This document shows, piece after piece, positions 43,579 to 51,987 of a stretch of 64,000 nucleotides of DNA. The notes under the pieces are model-generated. The model saw only the letters and a program-made list of their open reading frames with translations. It ran no database searches and was not told the DNA's origin. Numbering within the stretch: the first letter of the stretch is position 1; the number at the start of each line of letters is the position of its first letter. Source of the stretch: Hyphomicrobiales bacterium (GTDB lineage Bacteria > Pseudomonadota > Alphaproteobacteria > Rhizobiales > Rhizobiaceae). The position numbers were made by a program, and so were the translations under genes. The DNA is taken from NCBI GenBank assembly GCA_900468805.1, contig UEIF01000013.1, forward strand, positions 86,962 through 150,961, in the 5' to 3' direction.

Positions 43579-44412
43579 CTAGAGAAAGCTCGCCTGAAAG
43601 GACGTCGCCGTCAGCGAAACATGCGCCTCCAGCGGCGGGCGCAGCTCAAACGCTTTTGCTTCGCGGGAAAAATTCCAGAGGCGCAGCAGGCACCATTCGC
43701 TGCGCCATTCGTCGGCGGCAGCCAGCTCGTTACGGGAGATATGAAAAGGCGTTCGCTCCCAGCCATTGGTCGTCTTCACCTCGATCCGGCGCGGGCGCCC
43801 GTCAGGCTCGAAGCTCTCAATGTCATAGCCGGCGCCATCGCCCTGCTCCTGCGATACCCAGCAAATCCTGCGGGCGAGATCGTCGCGGCCGGCGCCTTTC
43901 AGCGTTGCGCGTTCATGCGCCAGCACCCGTTCTTCGCCAGCCCGGCCGAGGCTGCGATTGCGTTCGTCCCGGCCGGCAACGTCAAACTTGCGGGCGATCA
44001 GTAGCGTCCTTTCCAGCTCCTGCGGCGGCGGCTGGTTAGACAGCGTCGGCGGCACCCCGACCCACAGCGCCTGCTCTTCCCGCAAGCCGGATGCCGTCTG
44101 CCCTGGGGAAAGGCGGCTGCGCCAGTCGTGGTTTTCAGAAAGCCAGCGCTCCACGGCATCGGCGAGCGGTATCTGGAAATTGAACCTCGGTTTGTAGCCG
44201 TTGATCCAATCCTCGCCGAGCGCCTTCAACACGGCGCTGATATTCTGGTGCTTGAATTCTATGGAAGTGCGCGTTCGCTCGATTTGCTGCTGCAGCTGCC
44301 TATTGGATGCCGCCTTGTTATAGGGCCGGCCGGCAAGGTCATCGGCAAGCATCGCGAAATAGTCCGCAATGATCAAAGCGTTCTCTTCGTCTGTCCAGTC
44401 TATGCCCGCCAT
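43579..44412 (-). CDS. DUF3883 nuclease-like protein
   Basis: A 277-aa protein. The N-terminal 100 residues (DWTDEENALIIADYFAML, SIEFKHQNISAVL) match a module that I have seen joined to DUF3883 and HNH domains. The C-terminal DUF3883 domain has GAGYDIESFE near residue 194 and RRIEVKTTNG near 210, the D...ExK arrangement of a PD-(D/E)xK nuclease. DUF3883 domains recur in restriction and anti-phage systems. It lies 6 nt downstream of the repressor-like gene and is probably co-transcribed with it. Confidence 0.78.
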   Translation of the reverse strand: MAGIDWTDEENALIIADYFAMLADDLAGRPYNKAASNRQLQQQIERTRTSIEFKHQNISAVLKALGEDWINGYKPRFNFQIPLADAVERWLSENHDWRSRLSPGQTASGLREEQALWVGVPPTLSNQPPPQELERTLLIARKFDVAGRDERNRSLGRAGEERVLAHERATLKGAGRDDLARRICWVSQEQGDGAGYDIESFEPDGRPRRIEVKTTNGWERTPFHISRNELAAADEWRSEWCLLRLWNFSREAKAFELRPPLEAHVSLTATSFQASFL

Positions 44413-44418
44413 ATCGCC

Positions 44419-45033
44419 CTACGGTATCAGCGCCAGCACCGGCGTCGCCGAGACTAGCACCGCCTCCTCCACCTTCCCCGCCGGCGAAACCACCCTGGCC
44501 TCGCCGGTCTTGCGGGCGCGGTCGAGCTTGGCGAGGATCTGCTTGCCGCCGGCAAGGCCACAGATCGAAAGCGCACCGATCGCGCCGGGCTCGATGCCAT
44601 CGGTCGGTGCGAAGAACAGCACGGCATCGTCCCAGATCGACAGCGCGCCGGAGGAGGCCCGCACCTGGGCGGCGATGATCCGGCGGTTGCGGCCGGCGCC
44701 GATCGCGAGCTGGGCCTTGTCGAACACCGCCTGCGGCAAGGGCTGCGGCTCGGAAAGCGGGCGCAGCTCGCCATCCTCGCCGATGGTGGCAGAGAGCAGG
44801 ATCTTCGGCCCTTCGCTGTCCTGCGCAATTCCCGCATGGCGCATGACCTCGGTCACGGTTACGCCGAGAAAGGACCCGATCTCGGCCGCCTCCTCCATCG
44901 TCATCTTGCGCTTGCCGGAGAAGGTGCGGGAAACAGCGGAGGCATCCTTGCCGAGATGGCGGGCGAGCGCGCGCAGCGACTGCCCCCTATCCTCCAGCTG
45001 GTTGTGAAACCAGGCGCCATCGATCTCGGCCAT
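44419..45033 (-). CDS. Phage-type HTH repressor-like protein
   Basis: A 204-aa regulator with an N-terminal helix-turn-helix (QSLRALARHLGKDASAVSRT, then KRKMTMEEAAEIGSFLGV) and a C-terminal domain of beta-rich, S24-like length. A Ser-Lys self-cleavage dyad could not be assigned. Divergent transcription from the small genes and primase, with inverted repeats between, is the layout of a phage or satellite master repressor. The ATG at 45033 follows GGGGACGCGG; longer in-frame starts exist. Confidence 0.75.
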   Translation of the reverse strand: MAEIDGAWFHNQLEDRGQSLRALARHLGKDASAVSRTFSGKRKMTMEEAAEIGSFLGVTVTEVMRHAGIAQDSEGPKILLSATIGEDGELRPLSEPQPLPQAVFDKAQLAIGAGRNRRIIAAQVRASSGALSIWDDAVLFFAPTDGIEPGAIGALSICGLAGGKQILAKLDRARKTGEARVVSPAGKVEEAVLVSATPVLALIP

Positions 45034-45119
45034 CCGCGTCCCCATGCACATATGCATCGTTGCTGATTTGTTGCAAAAAACGCAACGGCACGCAAGCAAC
45101 CGCACCGGGCTTTTTACCG

Positions 45120-45139
45120 TCAACCTTTGACATGGTTGA
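45120..45139. promoter_or_regulatory. Inverted repeat near repressor start
   Basis: TCAACC-N8-GGTTGA, a perfect 6-bp inverted repeat about 85 bp upstream of the repressor-like start. A second one, ATAGG-N8-CCTAT, lies at 45209-45226. Both are candidate operators in the divergent control region. Confidence 0.45.
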
Positions 45140-45231
45140 TCTGCTCCAGTTGCATCACCGCTTGCCTTTTGCGCCGAATACCTCTCCGCCAGGACCGAAA
45201 TACAAAAGATAGGTATTTTTTCCTATTTCGA

Positions 45232-45260
45232 TTGACGTTGTGATTTCGACAACATAATCT
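45232..45260 (+). promoter_or_regulatory. Sigma70-type promoter with embedded operator
   Basis: TTGACG (45232-45237) and TAATCT (45255-45260) are separated by exactly 17 bp. Inside the spacer lies GTTGT-N7-ACAAC (45237-45253), an inverted repeat placed where a bound repressor would block RNA polymerase. It points toward the small genes and the primase-helicase. The divergent HTH protein is the obvious candidate ligand. Confidence 0.6.
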
Positions 45261-45301
45261 CAACTTAGACAACAAGAGACGCATGGGACAGGTGGATCAG
45301 A

Positions 45302-45424
45302 ATGGCAGAGGCCCGAACGCCCCGGCAGAAAGCCGCCGCCCAATTCGCGCTGATGCCGGCTGAGCTCGCAGCCGCGCTCAACCTCGCCCCCTCGGACATG
45401 ATGGCGGAGGAGGACCATGCGTAA
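45302..45424 (+). CDS. 40-aa phage-island small protein
   Basis: A 40-aa frame, MAEARTPRQKAAAQFALMPA to MMAEEDHA, 42 bp downstream of the promoter, with AGGTGG before the ATG. Its end carries GGAGGAGGA, the ribosome site of the next gene, and overlaps that gene by 8 bp. No family recognised; it may function as a translated leader. Confidence 0.5.
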   Translation: MAEARTPRQKAAAQFALMPAELAAALNLAPSDMMAEEDHA

Positions 45425-45629
45425 GGAGCCGCTGTCCATGCTGGCGCAATCGGAGCTGATCGATGCGCTGGTCGGGCGCTGTATCATGCGCGGCGGCGAA
45501 GCGGCGGGTGAAACGCTGCTCAAGATCGATGGCGATGATGTCGACGACCTCGTGCATCTCGCAAACCGGCTGCGCCGGCTTGCCCTCTTCGAAGACCGCA
45601 TCCGCGCGATGGTGATGGCCCAGTCTTAG
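45417..45629 (+). CDS. 70-aa phage-island small protein
   Basis: A 70-aa, mostly helical acidic protein (ELIDALVGRCIMRGGEAAGE, DDLVHLANRLRRLALFEDRI). The ATG at 45417 overlaps the preceding gene and has GGAGGAGG just upstream; an internal ATG at 45438 is a second option. Unknown function. Similar small genes commonly lie between repressor and replication genes in temperate phages. Confidence 0.55.
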   Translation: MRKEPLSMLAQSELIDALVGRCIMRGGEAAGETLLKIDGDDVDDLVHLANRLRRLALFEDRIRAMVMAQS

Positions 45630-45708
45630 GCCGTCAGAAGCGCCGAACACCAATTCGCAACGTCACAGAAGCCCGGAAGTGAAGCCTGGAAATACAGTGA
45701 GGACCGAT

Positions 45709-46137
45709 ATGCAGACCATCACGACACGTTCAGCCGCAAAAGCCCCCATCTCGCAAAGCACTGGCCCGCAAACCACTGGCCCGCTCTCCATCACCAAGCC
45801 CCTGCTCTGCCCCTGCTGCAAGCAGCCGGTCACCATTCCCGCGCCGGAGATCGTCATCGATCATTATGGCATCACGCCGATGGAAGGCCGCATCTTCGCG
45901 GCGGTCTGGAAGGGCAAGGGCCTGCCCGTCATCACCGAGCGCATCTTCACCGCCATGTATATCGACGATCCCGATGGCGGCCCGTCGCCGGACAGGATGT
46001 ACCTCGCCTTCAAGGTCGCGCTTTGCCATCTGCGCCAGAAGCTGGAAGGCTCCGGCATCGGCATTGCCAATGTCGGCTATCGCCGCGGCTACCGACTGGT
46101 GCTCGAAGGCAGGTTTCCGAGCACCGCTTCGCGTTAA
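45709..46137 (+). CDS. Winged-helix DNA-binding protein with Zn-ribbon-like N-terminus
   Basis: A 142-aa protein. A CPCC knuckle (LLCPCCKQPVTIPA, residues 31-44) precedes a C-terminal domain shaped like the OmpR/PhoB winged helix: TPMEGRIFAAVWKGKG, VITERIFTAMY, LCHLRQKLEGSGI and NVGYRRGYRLVL. No receiver domain is present, so it is a stand-alone DNA-binding factor. Placed between the early promoter and the primase gene, it could be an early regulator or an origin-binding protein. Confidence 0.7.
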   Translation: MQTITTRSAAKAPISQSTGPQTTGPLSITKPLLCPCCKQPVTIPAPEIVIDHYGITPMEGRIFAAVWKGKGLPVITERIFTAMYIDDPDGGPSPDRMYLAFKVALCHLRQKLEGSGIGIANVGYRRGYRLVLEGRFPSTASR

Positions 46138-46231
46138 AATCCCCGCCCGAGACGTGAAATGACCATGGCCGCCGCCCGCACTGGGCCGGCCATGTTGCGA
46201 TAACAACAACATTCCTTGCAAGAGCCGCAAC

Positions 46232-48769
46232 ATGCCTTCAGATGTCGAACGGCTTCGCCGCGATGTGTCGCTGTCTGAGACGGCGGCGCATTATGGCTGC
46301 AGGCTGCAAAGGAACGGGCATGAACACATAGCCTGCTGCCCCTTCCATGCCGACGAAACGCCCTCCTTCACCATCTTCACGGGGCAGGATGGCATCGAGC
46401 GCTTTCATTGCTTCGGCTGCGAGGCCGGCGGCGATGTCCTGGATTTCGTGCGGCAGATCAAGGGCGTCGATCTCGCCGAAGCGATCCGTATCCTCGAGGG
46501 CGTCAGCCGTCCCGATGGCGTCGGCCATATCAGGCCGAACAACGCCCCGCGCGCCCGGCAAGTGCGCGATGCCTATGAAGGCATCACCCCCCTCACACCT
46601 CCATCAAAGCCGCTCAAGTCGGGCGCCCGCATCCGCCTCTATAATCCCAAGCGCCAGGGCGATCGCTTCGAATGGGGCTCCTTTGCTCCGTCGATGGTGT
46701 TTCCCTATCGCCAGGCCGATGGCGCGCTGATCGGCTATGTGCTGCGCCGCGACCTCGCCGATGGGGCCAAGGAAACGCCGATGGTCATGTTTGTCCGTCT
46801 GCCCGACGGCAAGGAGACCTGGTGCCGCTACCCCTTCCCCAAGCCACGCCCGCTCTATGGCCTCGAAAGCCTCGGCGAGACGAAACAGGTGATCGTCGTC
46901 GAGGGCGAGAAATGCCGCGACCGGCTGGCGGAAAAGTCCGGCCGCACCGTGCTTTCCTGGGCCGGCGGCACGCAGGGCGTCAAACACACGGACTGGTCGC
47001 CGCTGTCAGGCCGCGATGTAGTGATCTGGCCGGATTTCGATGTGCCCGGCCTTTCGGCGGCAGACGAGATCGCCGCCATCCTCTCCGCCCTCGGGGCGCG
47101 CGTGCGCCTCGCGGGCTTTGCCGATGCCGCAGGCGCATCGAATATCGAGCGTTTCACCTTCGGCGACTGGCAGGAAGGCAGCCTTCCCGCTCGCGGCTGG
47201 GATAGTGCCGACGCCGTCGATGCCGGCTGGACGCGCCTCGAGCTCGATGCTTTCATGCGCGCCACCATCCGCCGCTATGCCCCACCGCCGGTCGAGCCGC
47301 CGCCGCGAGCGCCGGAACAGGTCAAAACCAGCCCGAAAGAGCCGCCGCCGGGTATCGATGGCATGGACCGCATGCCGGAATGGTTTCCAAGCCAGCCCTT
47401 CGGCTCCGAAGTCTGGTTGGCGCGCATTTTCAACGAGCATCTGGCGCAAGCCTGCGGCGGGCGGATCGTCCGTGCCGATGGCAAATTCTGGGCCTATGGC
47501 CCCTCGGCCTGGCGCCCTATCCCCGAGCAGAAGCTCCGCCTTGCCATCCATGCCTTCGACGCAATCGGCATCGGCCAGAAGGAAAAGCCGCTGAAGCTCG
47601 GCCGGCACATGATCGACGGCATCGTCAACGAGTTCGGCACGCGCACGGCCGATGCCGGTTTCTTCGGCAATCCCGTCATCGGCGTGAACGCGCTGAACTG
47701 CACCGTCACCCTCGACGAGGCCGGCAAGGTCCTCTGCCGCCCGCATGACCCGGATGACCGTTTCCGCTTCACCATATCGGCCGACTACACCTTGCCCACC
47801 GAAGGCCACCTGCCTGAGGGCTCGCTGCTGCACCGGCTGCTGCACGGCGCCTTCCACGGCGACCCCGACGCCGCCGACAAGATCGACCTCGTTGCAGAAA
47901 TGCTGGGTGCCGCCGCCTTCGGCCTTGCCACCCGCATCCGTCAGCCGAAGGCCTTCATCCTGCTCGGCGAGACCGCGAGCAACGGCAAATCCACCATCGC
48001 CTCGCTATTCCGCGCTCTGCTGCCGGAAGGTTCCGTCTCCTCCATCTCGCCCGCCTTCTTCAATGATGAAAAGCGCATCATCAATCTCGCCGGCAAGGCC
48101 GCGAACGTCGCCGACGAGCTGAGTGCGGCGGCCATATCAGGCGAGGAATTCAAGGCCGCCGTCACCGGCAACCCGATCGAAGGCCGTAGCCTCTACAAGG
48201 ATGTCGAAAGCTTCACCCCCCGCGCCCTGCATTGCTTCACCACCAACACGCTCCCGCGCTTCAACGGCGGCATCGACCGGGGCCTGCGCCGCCGCCTCGT
48301 CGTCATCCAGTTCAACCGCAGCATTCCCGACCACGAGGTCATCCCCGATATTGCCGAGCGCATCGCCGAGGAAGAGTTGGAACTGCTGCTCGGCCTTGCC
48401 GTGTCCGGCGCCCAGCGGCTAAAGCAGAATGGCGGCTACACCATGCCCGAAAGCTCCAGGGACGCACTGAATTCCTGGCTGCTGCTCGATCCGCTGAACG
48501 AATGGTTCGACATCCGCGTCGAACCCGCCGCGATGGAGCCCGCCGGCGGCTGGCTGCGCACCGCAAGGCTGTTTGAGGATTTCCGCAAATGGGCGATCGA
48601 CCAGGGCTACCGCGAAAACTTCCTGCCGCCCGTCAACACCTTCTCCCAGCGCCTCAAATCCATGCCGGATGTGCGCCTCGCGCGGCTTGCGACCGGCATG
48701 ATCGCCCAAGGCGTGACGCTGAAGGAAAGCGCGATGAACGCCACGGCCGGCTATGCCGATGTGTTCTGA
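46232..48769 (+). CDS. Phage/satellite primase-helicase (CHC2-Toprim-SF3)
   Basis: An 845-aa replication protein. The N-terminal CHC2 zinc finger (ACCPFHADETPSF, HCFGCEAGGDVLDFV) and Toprim segment (VIVVEGEKCRDRL, VIWPDFDVPG) make up the primase half at residues 1-310. The C-terminal D5/P4-type superfamily 3 helicase has Walker A LLGETASNGKST near residue 578, then NVADELS, FTTNTLPRFNGG and GLRRRLVVIQFNR. Such proteins replicate P4-like satellites and many prophages. No integrase or origin was identified nearby. Confidence 0.9.
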   Translation: MPSDVERLRRDVSLSETAAHYGCRLQRNGHEHIACCPFHADETPSFTIFTGQDGIERFHCFGCEAGGDVLDFVRQIKGVDLAEAIRILEGVSRPDGVGHIRPNNAPRARQVRDAYEGITPLTPPSKPLKSGARIRLYNPKRQGDRFEWGSFAPSMVFPYRQADGALIGYVLRRDLADGAKETPMVMFVRLPDGKETWCRYPFPKPRPLYGLESLGETKQVIVVEGEKCRDRLAEKSGRTVLSWAGGTQGVKHTDWSPLSGRDVVIWPDFDVPGLSAADEIAAILSALGARVRLAGFADAAGASNIERFTFGDWQEGSLPARGWDSADAVDAGWTRLELDAFMRATIRRYAPPPVEPPPRAPEQVKTSPKEPPPGIDGMDRMPEWFPSQPFGSEVWLARIFNEHLAQACGGRIVRADGKFWAYGPSAWRPIPEQKLRLAIHAFDAIGIGQKEKPLKLGRHMIDGIVNEFGTRTADAGFFGNPVIGVNALNCTVTLDEAGKVLCRPHDPDDRFRFTISADYTLPTEGHLPEGSLLHRLLHGAFHGDPDAADKIDLVAEMLGAAAFGLATRIRQPKAFILLGETASNGKSTIASLFRALLPEGSVSSISPAFFNDEKRIINLAGKAANVADELSAAAISGEEFKAAVTGNPIEGRSLYKDVESFTPRALHCFTTNTLPRFNGGIDRGLRRRLVVIQFNRSIPDHEVIPDIAERIAEEELELLLGLAVSGAQRLKQNGGYTMPESSRDALNSWLLLDPLNEWFDIRVEPAAMEPAGGWLRTARLFEDFRKWAIDQGYRENFLPPVNTFSQRLKSMPDVRLARLATGMIAQGVTLKESAMNATAGYADVF

Positions 48770-48868
48770 AACGCGGGCATGGGAGGCGGCGGGGATGCAG
48801 TACTTTTTTTGAACCGCGTCGGAACTCGCCCGGCTGCCGGCCATTATCGAAGAAATGGAGTTCTTCCA

Positions 48869-49084
48869 ATGCAGCTTTCCCTCATCGAGCCCGGCCACGC
48901 CTACGTATCGCGATATGACAGGCGCCGCCGCTATGTGCGGCAGGTGGAGGATGGCCAGGTTGCCTATCGGCAGTTCATATTCGGCATCCCGATTTACCGT
49001 TCGCAATCTCTCGACGCATTCGCGCACTGGGCGCATGAAGATGCGGAATTATCCGAGAAACGCTGGCTGGCGGCACCCGTCTGA
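48869..49084 (+). CDS. Small hypothetical protein (71 aa)
   Basis: A 71-aa soluble protein (MQLSLIEPGHAYVSRYDRRR, YRQFIFGIPIYRSQSLDAFA) with GGAG 7-8 nt before the ATG. It lies 100 bp after the primase-helicase and probably belongs to the same island. No family recognised. Confidence 0.55.
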   Translation: MQLSLIEPGHAYVSRYDRRRRYVRQVEDGQVAYRQFIFGIPIYRSQSLDAFAHWAHEDAELSEKRWLAAPV

Positions 49085-49217
49085 AGCAGGCAAGTCGTTC
49101 CGGCACGCCATCAGCATGATGCGGCGGCCTTTCGATCAACGGCGTTTCAGCCCCAAGCCGACAAGAAGAAGTGAATTGAAAAGAAATAGCATGTCACGCT
49201 AGAATCTCGACCGCATA

Positions 49218-49415
49218 TTGTTTGACCGCATCTGGCATCTCGGAGCTCAGGCTGTGAAGGATGATCGCCTATCGACACTCGCCTATGCGACCGTCACCAA
49301 GCCCACCCTGGAAGAATATCAGGACAGTCGCGGCTCCTTGCAGGCAGATCTCATAAAGGTCATCCAGCTCGGCATTCTGAAGCTTCGTGAGAGAGGTGAA
49401 CTGCAGGAGCCTTAA
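49218..49415 (+). CDS. Doubtful small frame, possible gene remnant
   Basis: A 65-codon frame with TTG as the only start and no ribosome site; a stop lies five codons upstream. The protein-like text DDRLSTLAYATVTKPTLEEY suggests a decayed or truncated gene rather than chance. Kept as low-confidence. Confidence 0.3.
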   Translation: MFDRIWHLGAQAVKDDRLSTLAYATVTKPTLEEYQDSRGSLQADLIKVIQLGILKLRERGELQEP

Positions 49416-49429
49416 AACCGGCGCCTTCT

Positions 49430-49550
49430 GAAGTATCGTCCGAAAATCGGGATCGATTTTCAAAAAGCCTGATTTGCGATGACCACATGCGCAAAACAAA
49501 GACTTAAAGCGTGACAAGCGGATCTGGATCGCGACACGCTTTAGGGCGCG
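49430..49550. repeat. RIME-like intergenic element
   Basis: Read on the minus strand it runs CTAAAGCGTGTCGCGATCC, AGATCCGCTTGTCACGCTTT, AAGTCTTTGTTTTGCGCATG, GTCATCGCAAATCAGG. The first two blocks form an imperfect hairpin around AAAGCGTG. This arrangement resembles the dispersed intergenic mosaic elements of Rhizobium. A related type lies at 9233. Confidence 0.65.
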
Positions 49551-49593
49551 GCTGCAGCGCCCGATCACAATCAGAGATCAGATCGGAAAACAC

Positions 49594-49872
49594 GTGCGCC
49601 AGATCAAGCCCGCAAACGAACTGACAAGAGATCAACGCTTGGCGGCTCTGCTGTTGTTGAGCGAAACCCTGCACTTTTCCGCCCTCGTGGCAAAAGGCAA
49701 CGGTGATCGCCTGTCAACCGTCATGGAAGAGCTTGCCGGCCGCCTGTTCCGCGATCGCGAAAAAATCGCCTCCTCTTCGTTTGCGACATCAGACGCAATC
49801 GTCAAAGAGGCCCTCGACATGCTGGCAAGATTCAAGATGGCCAATCCCGAGGTCAGTAGCACCAGACATTGA
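49594..49872 (+). CDS. Small hypothetical protein (92 aa)
   Basis: A 92-aa helical protein (LAALLLLSETLHFSALVAKG, IVKEALDMLARFKM) with a GTG start and GGAA 7 nt upstream. No family recognised. It is followed by a 304-bp gap (49873-50176) in which I see no gene. Confidence 0.5.
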   Translation: MRQIKPANELTRDQRLAALLLLSETLHFSALVAKGNGDRLSTVMEELAGRLFRDREKIASSSFATSDAIVKEALDMLARFKMANPEVSSTRH

Positions 49873-50176
49873 TGTCTTCAGGCAATACGCCGATCGGCAT
49901 CAACTGCCAGGCCGGTCGAGCGAATTGCCCCGCCTTGCACAGCCATTTCCGATGCGATTCCACACCTGCGAACCGTCCCTTAGCCCTATTTGATTAGGCT
50001 TCATTCGGAACGATGTCTCTCGCGGGTGGTTCTTTTACAGGCCGTCAAAAGCCGGCCGCCGCGCCCCTCTCTGTTCTCCTGTAACGGAGGCGGCGGTCAC
50101 TCCTCCCGTCCTCATGCAACAGGCACAACTGTTGCCGTCAGATCTTGTCGCGATCCATCGAAAAAGGACCCGCGGC

Positions 50177-50974
50177 ATGACCAGCGCGAATTTCCCCGAA
50201 TGCCTCTCCATCACGCTTGCATCCGAAGGCGGCCTCTCCCTGGAGCGCACCGACCCCGGCAACTGGACCGGCGGCAAGATCGGCAAGGGCACGCTGAAAG
50301 GCACCAAATACGGCATCTCGGCCGCCGCCTTCCCCGATCTCGACATCCGCAACCTGACGCTCGACGACGTCCAGCCGATCTACAAGGCCAGATACTGGGA
50401 CGAAATCGGCGGCGACACCCTGCCTGATGGTTTCGACCTCGCCATCTTCGACTATGGCGTCAACTCCGGCTCCGCCCGCGCCCTTCGCGACGCCCAGACC
50501 GTGATCGGCGCCCCCGCCGACGGCAAATTCGGCCCCATCACCCGCACCAAAGCCGCAACCGCCGGCACAAGGGAAATCAAAGCCCTCTGCACAAGGCGGC
50601 TGAGCTTCATGCAAAGCCTGGCGATCTGGAAAACCTACCGCAAAGGCTGGTCGGCCCGCGTGGCAAAGATCGAGGCGAAGGCCGTGGCGATGTTCTTGCG
50701 TAGCCAGCCGGGCGTGAACGCCAAGGCCGCCCTCGCGGATGAGGCAAGCAAGGCCGAGAAGGCTGCCGGCACGCTGCGGAAGGCAGGTGCGGCAATTGCG
50801 GTGTCGGCATCGGGTGGGGCCGGAACGGGTGCGGCGCTGCCGGCGGAGCCGAACCTGTGGGTGCTTGGTGGGGTAATGGTGGCCGGGCTCGCGGTTGCGG
50901 GTGTGCTGGTGGTGAAAGCGGTGCGGGAGAAAGAGCGCGCGCGGGCATATCGGGAGGTGATGGCCGGGGGCTAG
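50177..50974 (+). CDS. GH108 phage muramidase with C-terminal membrane anchor
   Basis: A 265-aa endolysin-type N-acetylmuramidase. The GH108 catalytic motif is near residue 16 (LASEGGLSLERTDPGNWTGG, Glu of SEGG), followed by KYGISAAAFP and FDYGVNSGSARALRDAQ. The PG_binding_3-type domain covers about residues 95-180. One membrane segment near residues 225-247 (LWVLGGVMVAGLAVAGVLVV) is followed by a basic tail, so the enzyme may be membrane-tethered. The ATG at 50177 follows AAGGA. The holin-like genes expected beside it are at 9.4-10 kb instead. Confidence 0.88.
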   Translation: MTSANFPECLSITLASEGGLSLERTDPGNWTGGKIGKGTLKGTKYGISAAAFPDLDIRNLTLDDVQPIYKARYWDEIGGDTLPDGFDLAIFDYGVNSGSARALRDAQTVIGAPADGKFGPITRTKAATAGTREIKALCTRRLSFMQSLAIWKTYRKGWSARVAKIEAKAVAMFLRSQPGVNAKAALADEASKAEKAAGTLRKAGAAIAVSASGGAGTGAALPAEPNLWVLGGVMVAGLAVAGVLVVKAVREKERARAYREVMAGG

Positions 50975-51017
50975 AAGGCCGAGGCCAGCTTGCCTCTGTG
51001 AAGAAGCTGCCCTCGTG

Positions 51018-51941
51018 TCAGTCCTCTGGTCCGCTTGCCGGATCGGTGCGCCAGGTGAAATGTCTGACATGATCCAGAAATGCACGCATAGCCGCGCTCG
51101 GGAGCCGCCGGTTGGGGTAGTAGAGGAACCAGCTTGGCAAAACCGGACTCCAATCGGGAAGGAGCTCCATCAGCCTTCCTTCCTGGATATACGGTCTCGC
51201 ATAGTCGTCAAATACGTGCGCTATTCCCATGCCGGCCAGGGCGGCCTGAAGCTCGTTAGCGGCCGAACTCAGTGTCAGACGCCCCGCAGGCGTTATCTCC
51301 ATCATATCGTCTGCACGGGAAAATCTCCACGATACCAGGGTACCGCCTGGAAACCGGCGCTGGATACAGTCGTGGCCGACAAGATCGTGCGGTGTCAGCG
51401 GCCTTCCGAACCGTTCGACATAATCAGGCGAAGCCACGATCGTGTAACGAAGCGACGGCCCCAGGGGGATTGCGATCATATCCTGTGCCAGCTGCTTACC
51501 GAACCGGACGCCTGCATCGAAACCAAGTTCCACAATGTCGACGATCGCAGCATCGCTGATCACCTCGATCTTCACCGCGGGATATTTTTGCATGAAATCG
51601 AACAGTAACGGACATAGGACATGATCGACGGCCGGAGCCGGCGCATTGATTTTCAAAGTGCCGGACGGGCTTGCTCGAAGATCGTCCACTTCTCTGATCG
51701 CGAGCTTGATGTCACTCAATGCCGGAGCGAGGCGCTCGAGCAGGCGCTGGCCTGCTTCGGTAGGGTACACGCTTCTTGTTGTCCGATTGAGCAGCCGTAT
51801 CCCCAGGACCTCTTCGAGTGAGTTGATCGTCTGGCTTAAAGCCGAAGAAGAGACGCCACGTTCAGCCGCCGCGGCACGGAAACCGCCGCATCGCACGATC
51901 GAGGCGAATACATCGAAACTGTCCAGCCGCAATTGGCTCAT
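51018..51941 (-). CDS. LysR-family transcriptional regulator
   Basis: A 307-aa LysR-type regulator. Helix-turn-helix: FASIVRCGGFRAAAAERGVS, SALSQTINSLEEVLG, LLNRTTRSVYPTEAG; effector domain with GVRFGKQLAQDMIAIPLG and ASPDYVERFG, typical of the subgroup that controls divergent oxidoreductases or hydrolases. The ATG at 51941 gives the normal N-terminus. It is divergent from the metallo-beta-lactamase-fold gene. Confidence 0.9.
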   Translation of the reverse strand: MSQLRLDSFDVFASIVRCGGFRAAAAERGVSSSALSQTINSLEEVLGIRLLNRTTRSVYPTEAGQRLLERLAPALSDIKLAIREVDDLRASPSGTLKINAPAPAVDHVLCPLLFDFMQKYPAVKIEVISDAAIVDIVELGFDAGVRFGKQLAQDMIAIPLGPSLRYTIVASPDYVERFGRPLTPHDLVGHDCIQRRFPGGTLVSWRFSRADDMMEITPAGRLTLSSAANELQAALAGMGIAHVFDDYARPYIQEGRLMELLPDWSPVLPSWFLYYPNRRLPSAAMRAFLDHVRHFTWRTDPASGPED

Positions 51942-51953
51942 TGCGAAGCAGTC

Positions 51954-51987
51954 CTTATCAAGCCAGGTAGATTTACATCTCTTATCA
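51954..51987. promoter_or_regulatory. Direct repeat in LysR/MBL divergent region
   Basis: CTTATCA occurs at 51954-51960 and again at 51981-51987, 27 bp apart, within the 182-bp divergent region. It may be part of the LysR binding area; the evidence is only the repeat and its position. Confidence 0.3.

Noticed and set aside
41621..43582. 653-codon plus-strand frame
   Set aside because: Exactly antisense to the HWE kinase, whose motifs are unmistakable; long shadow frames are expected at this GC.
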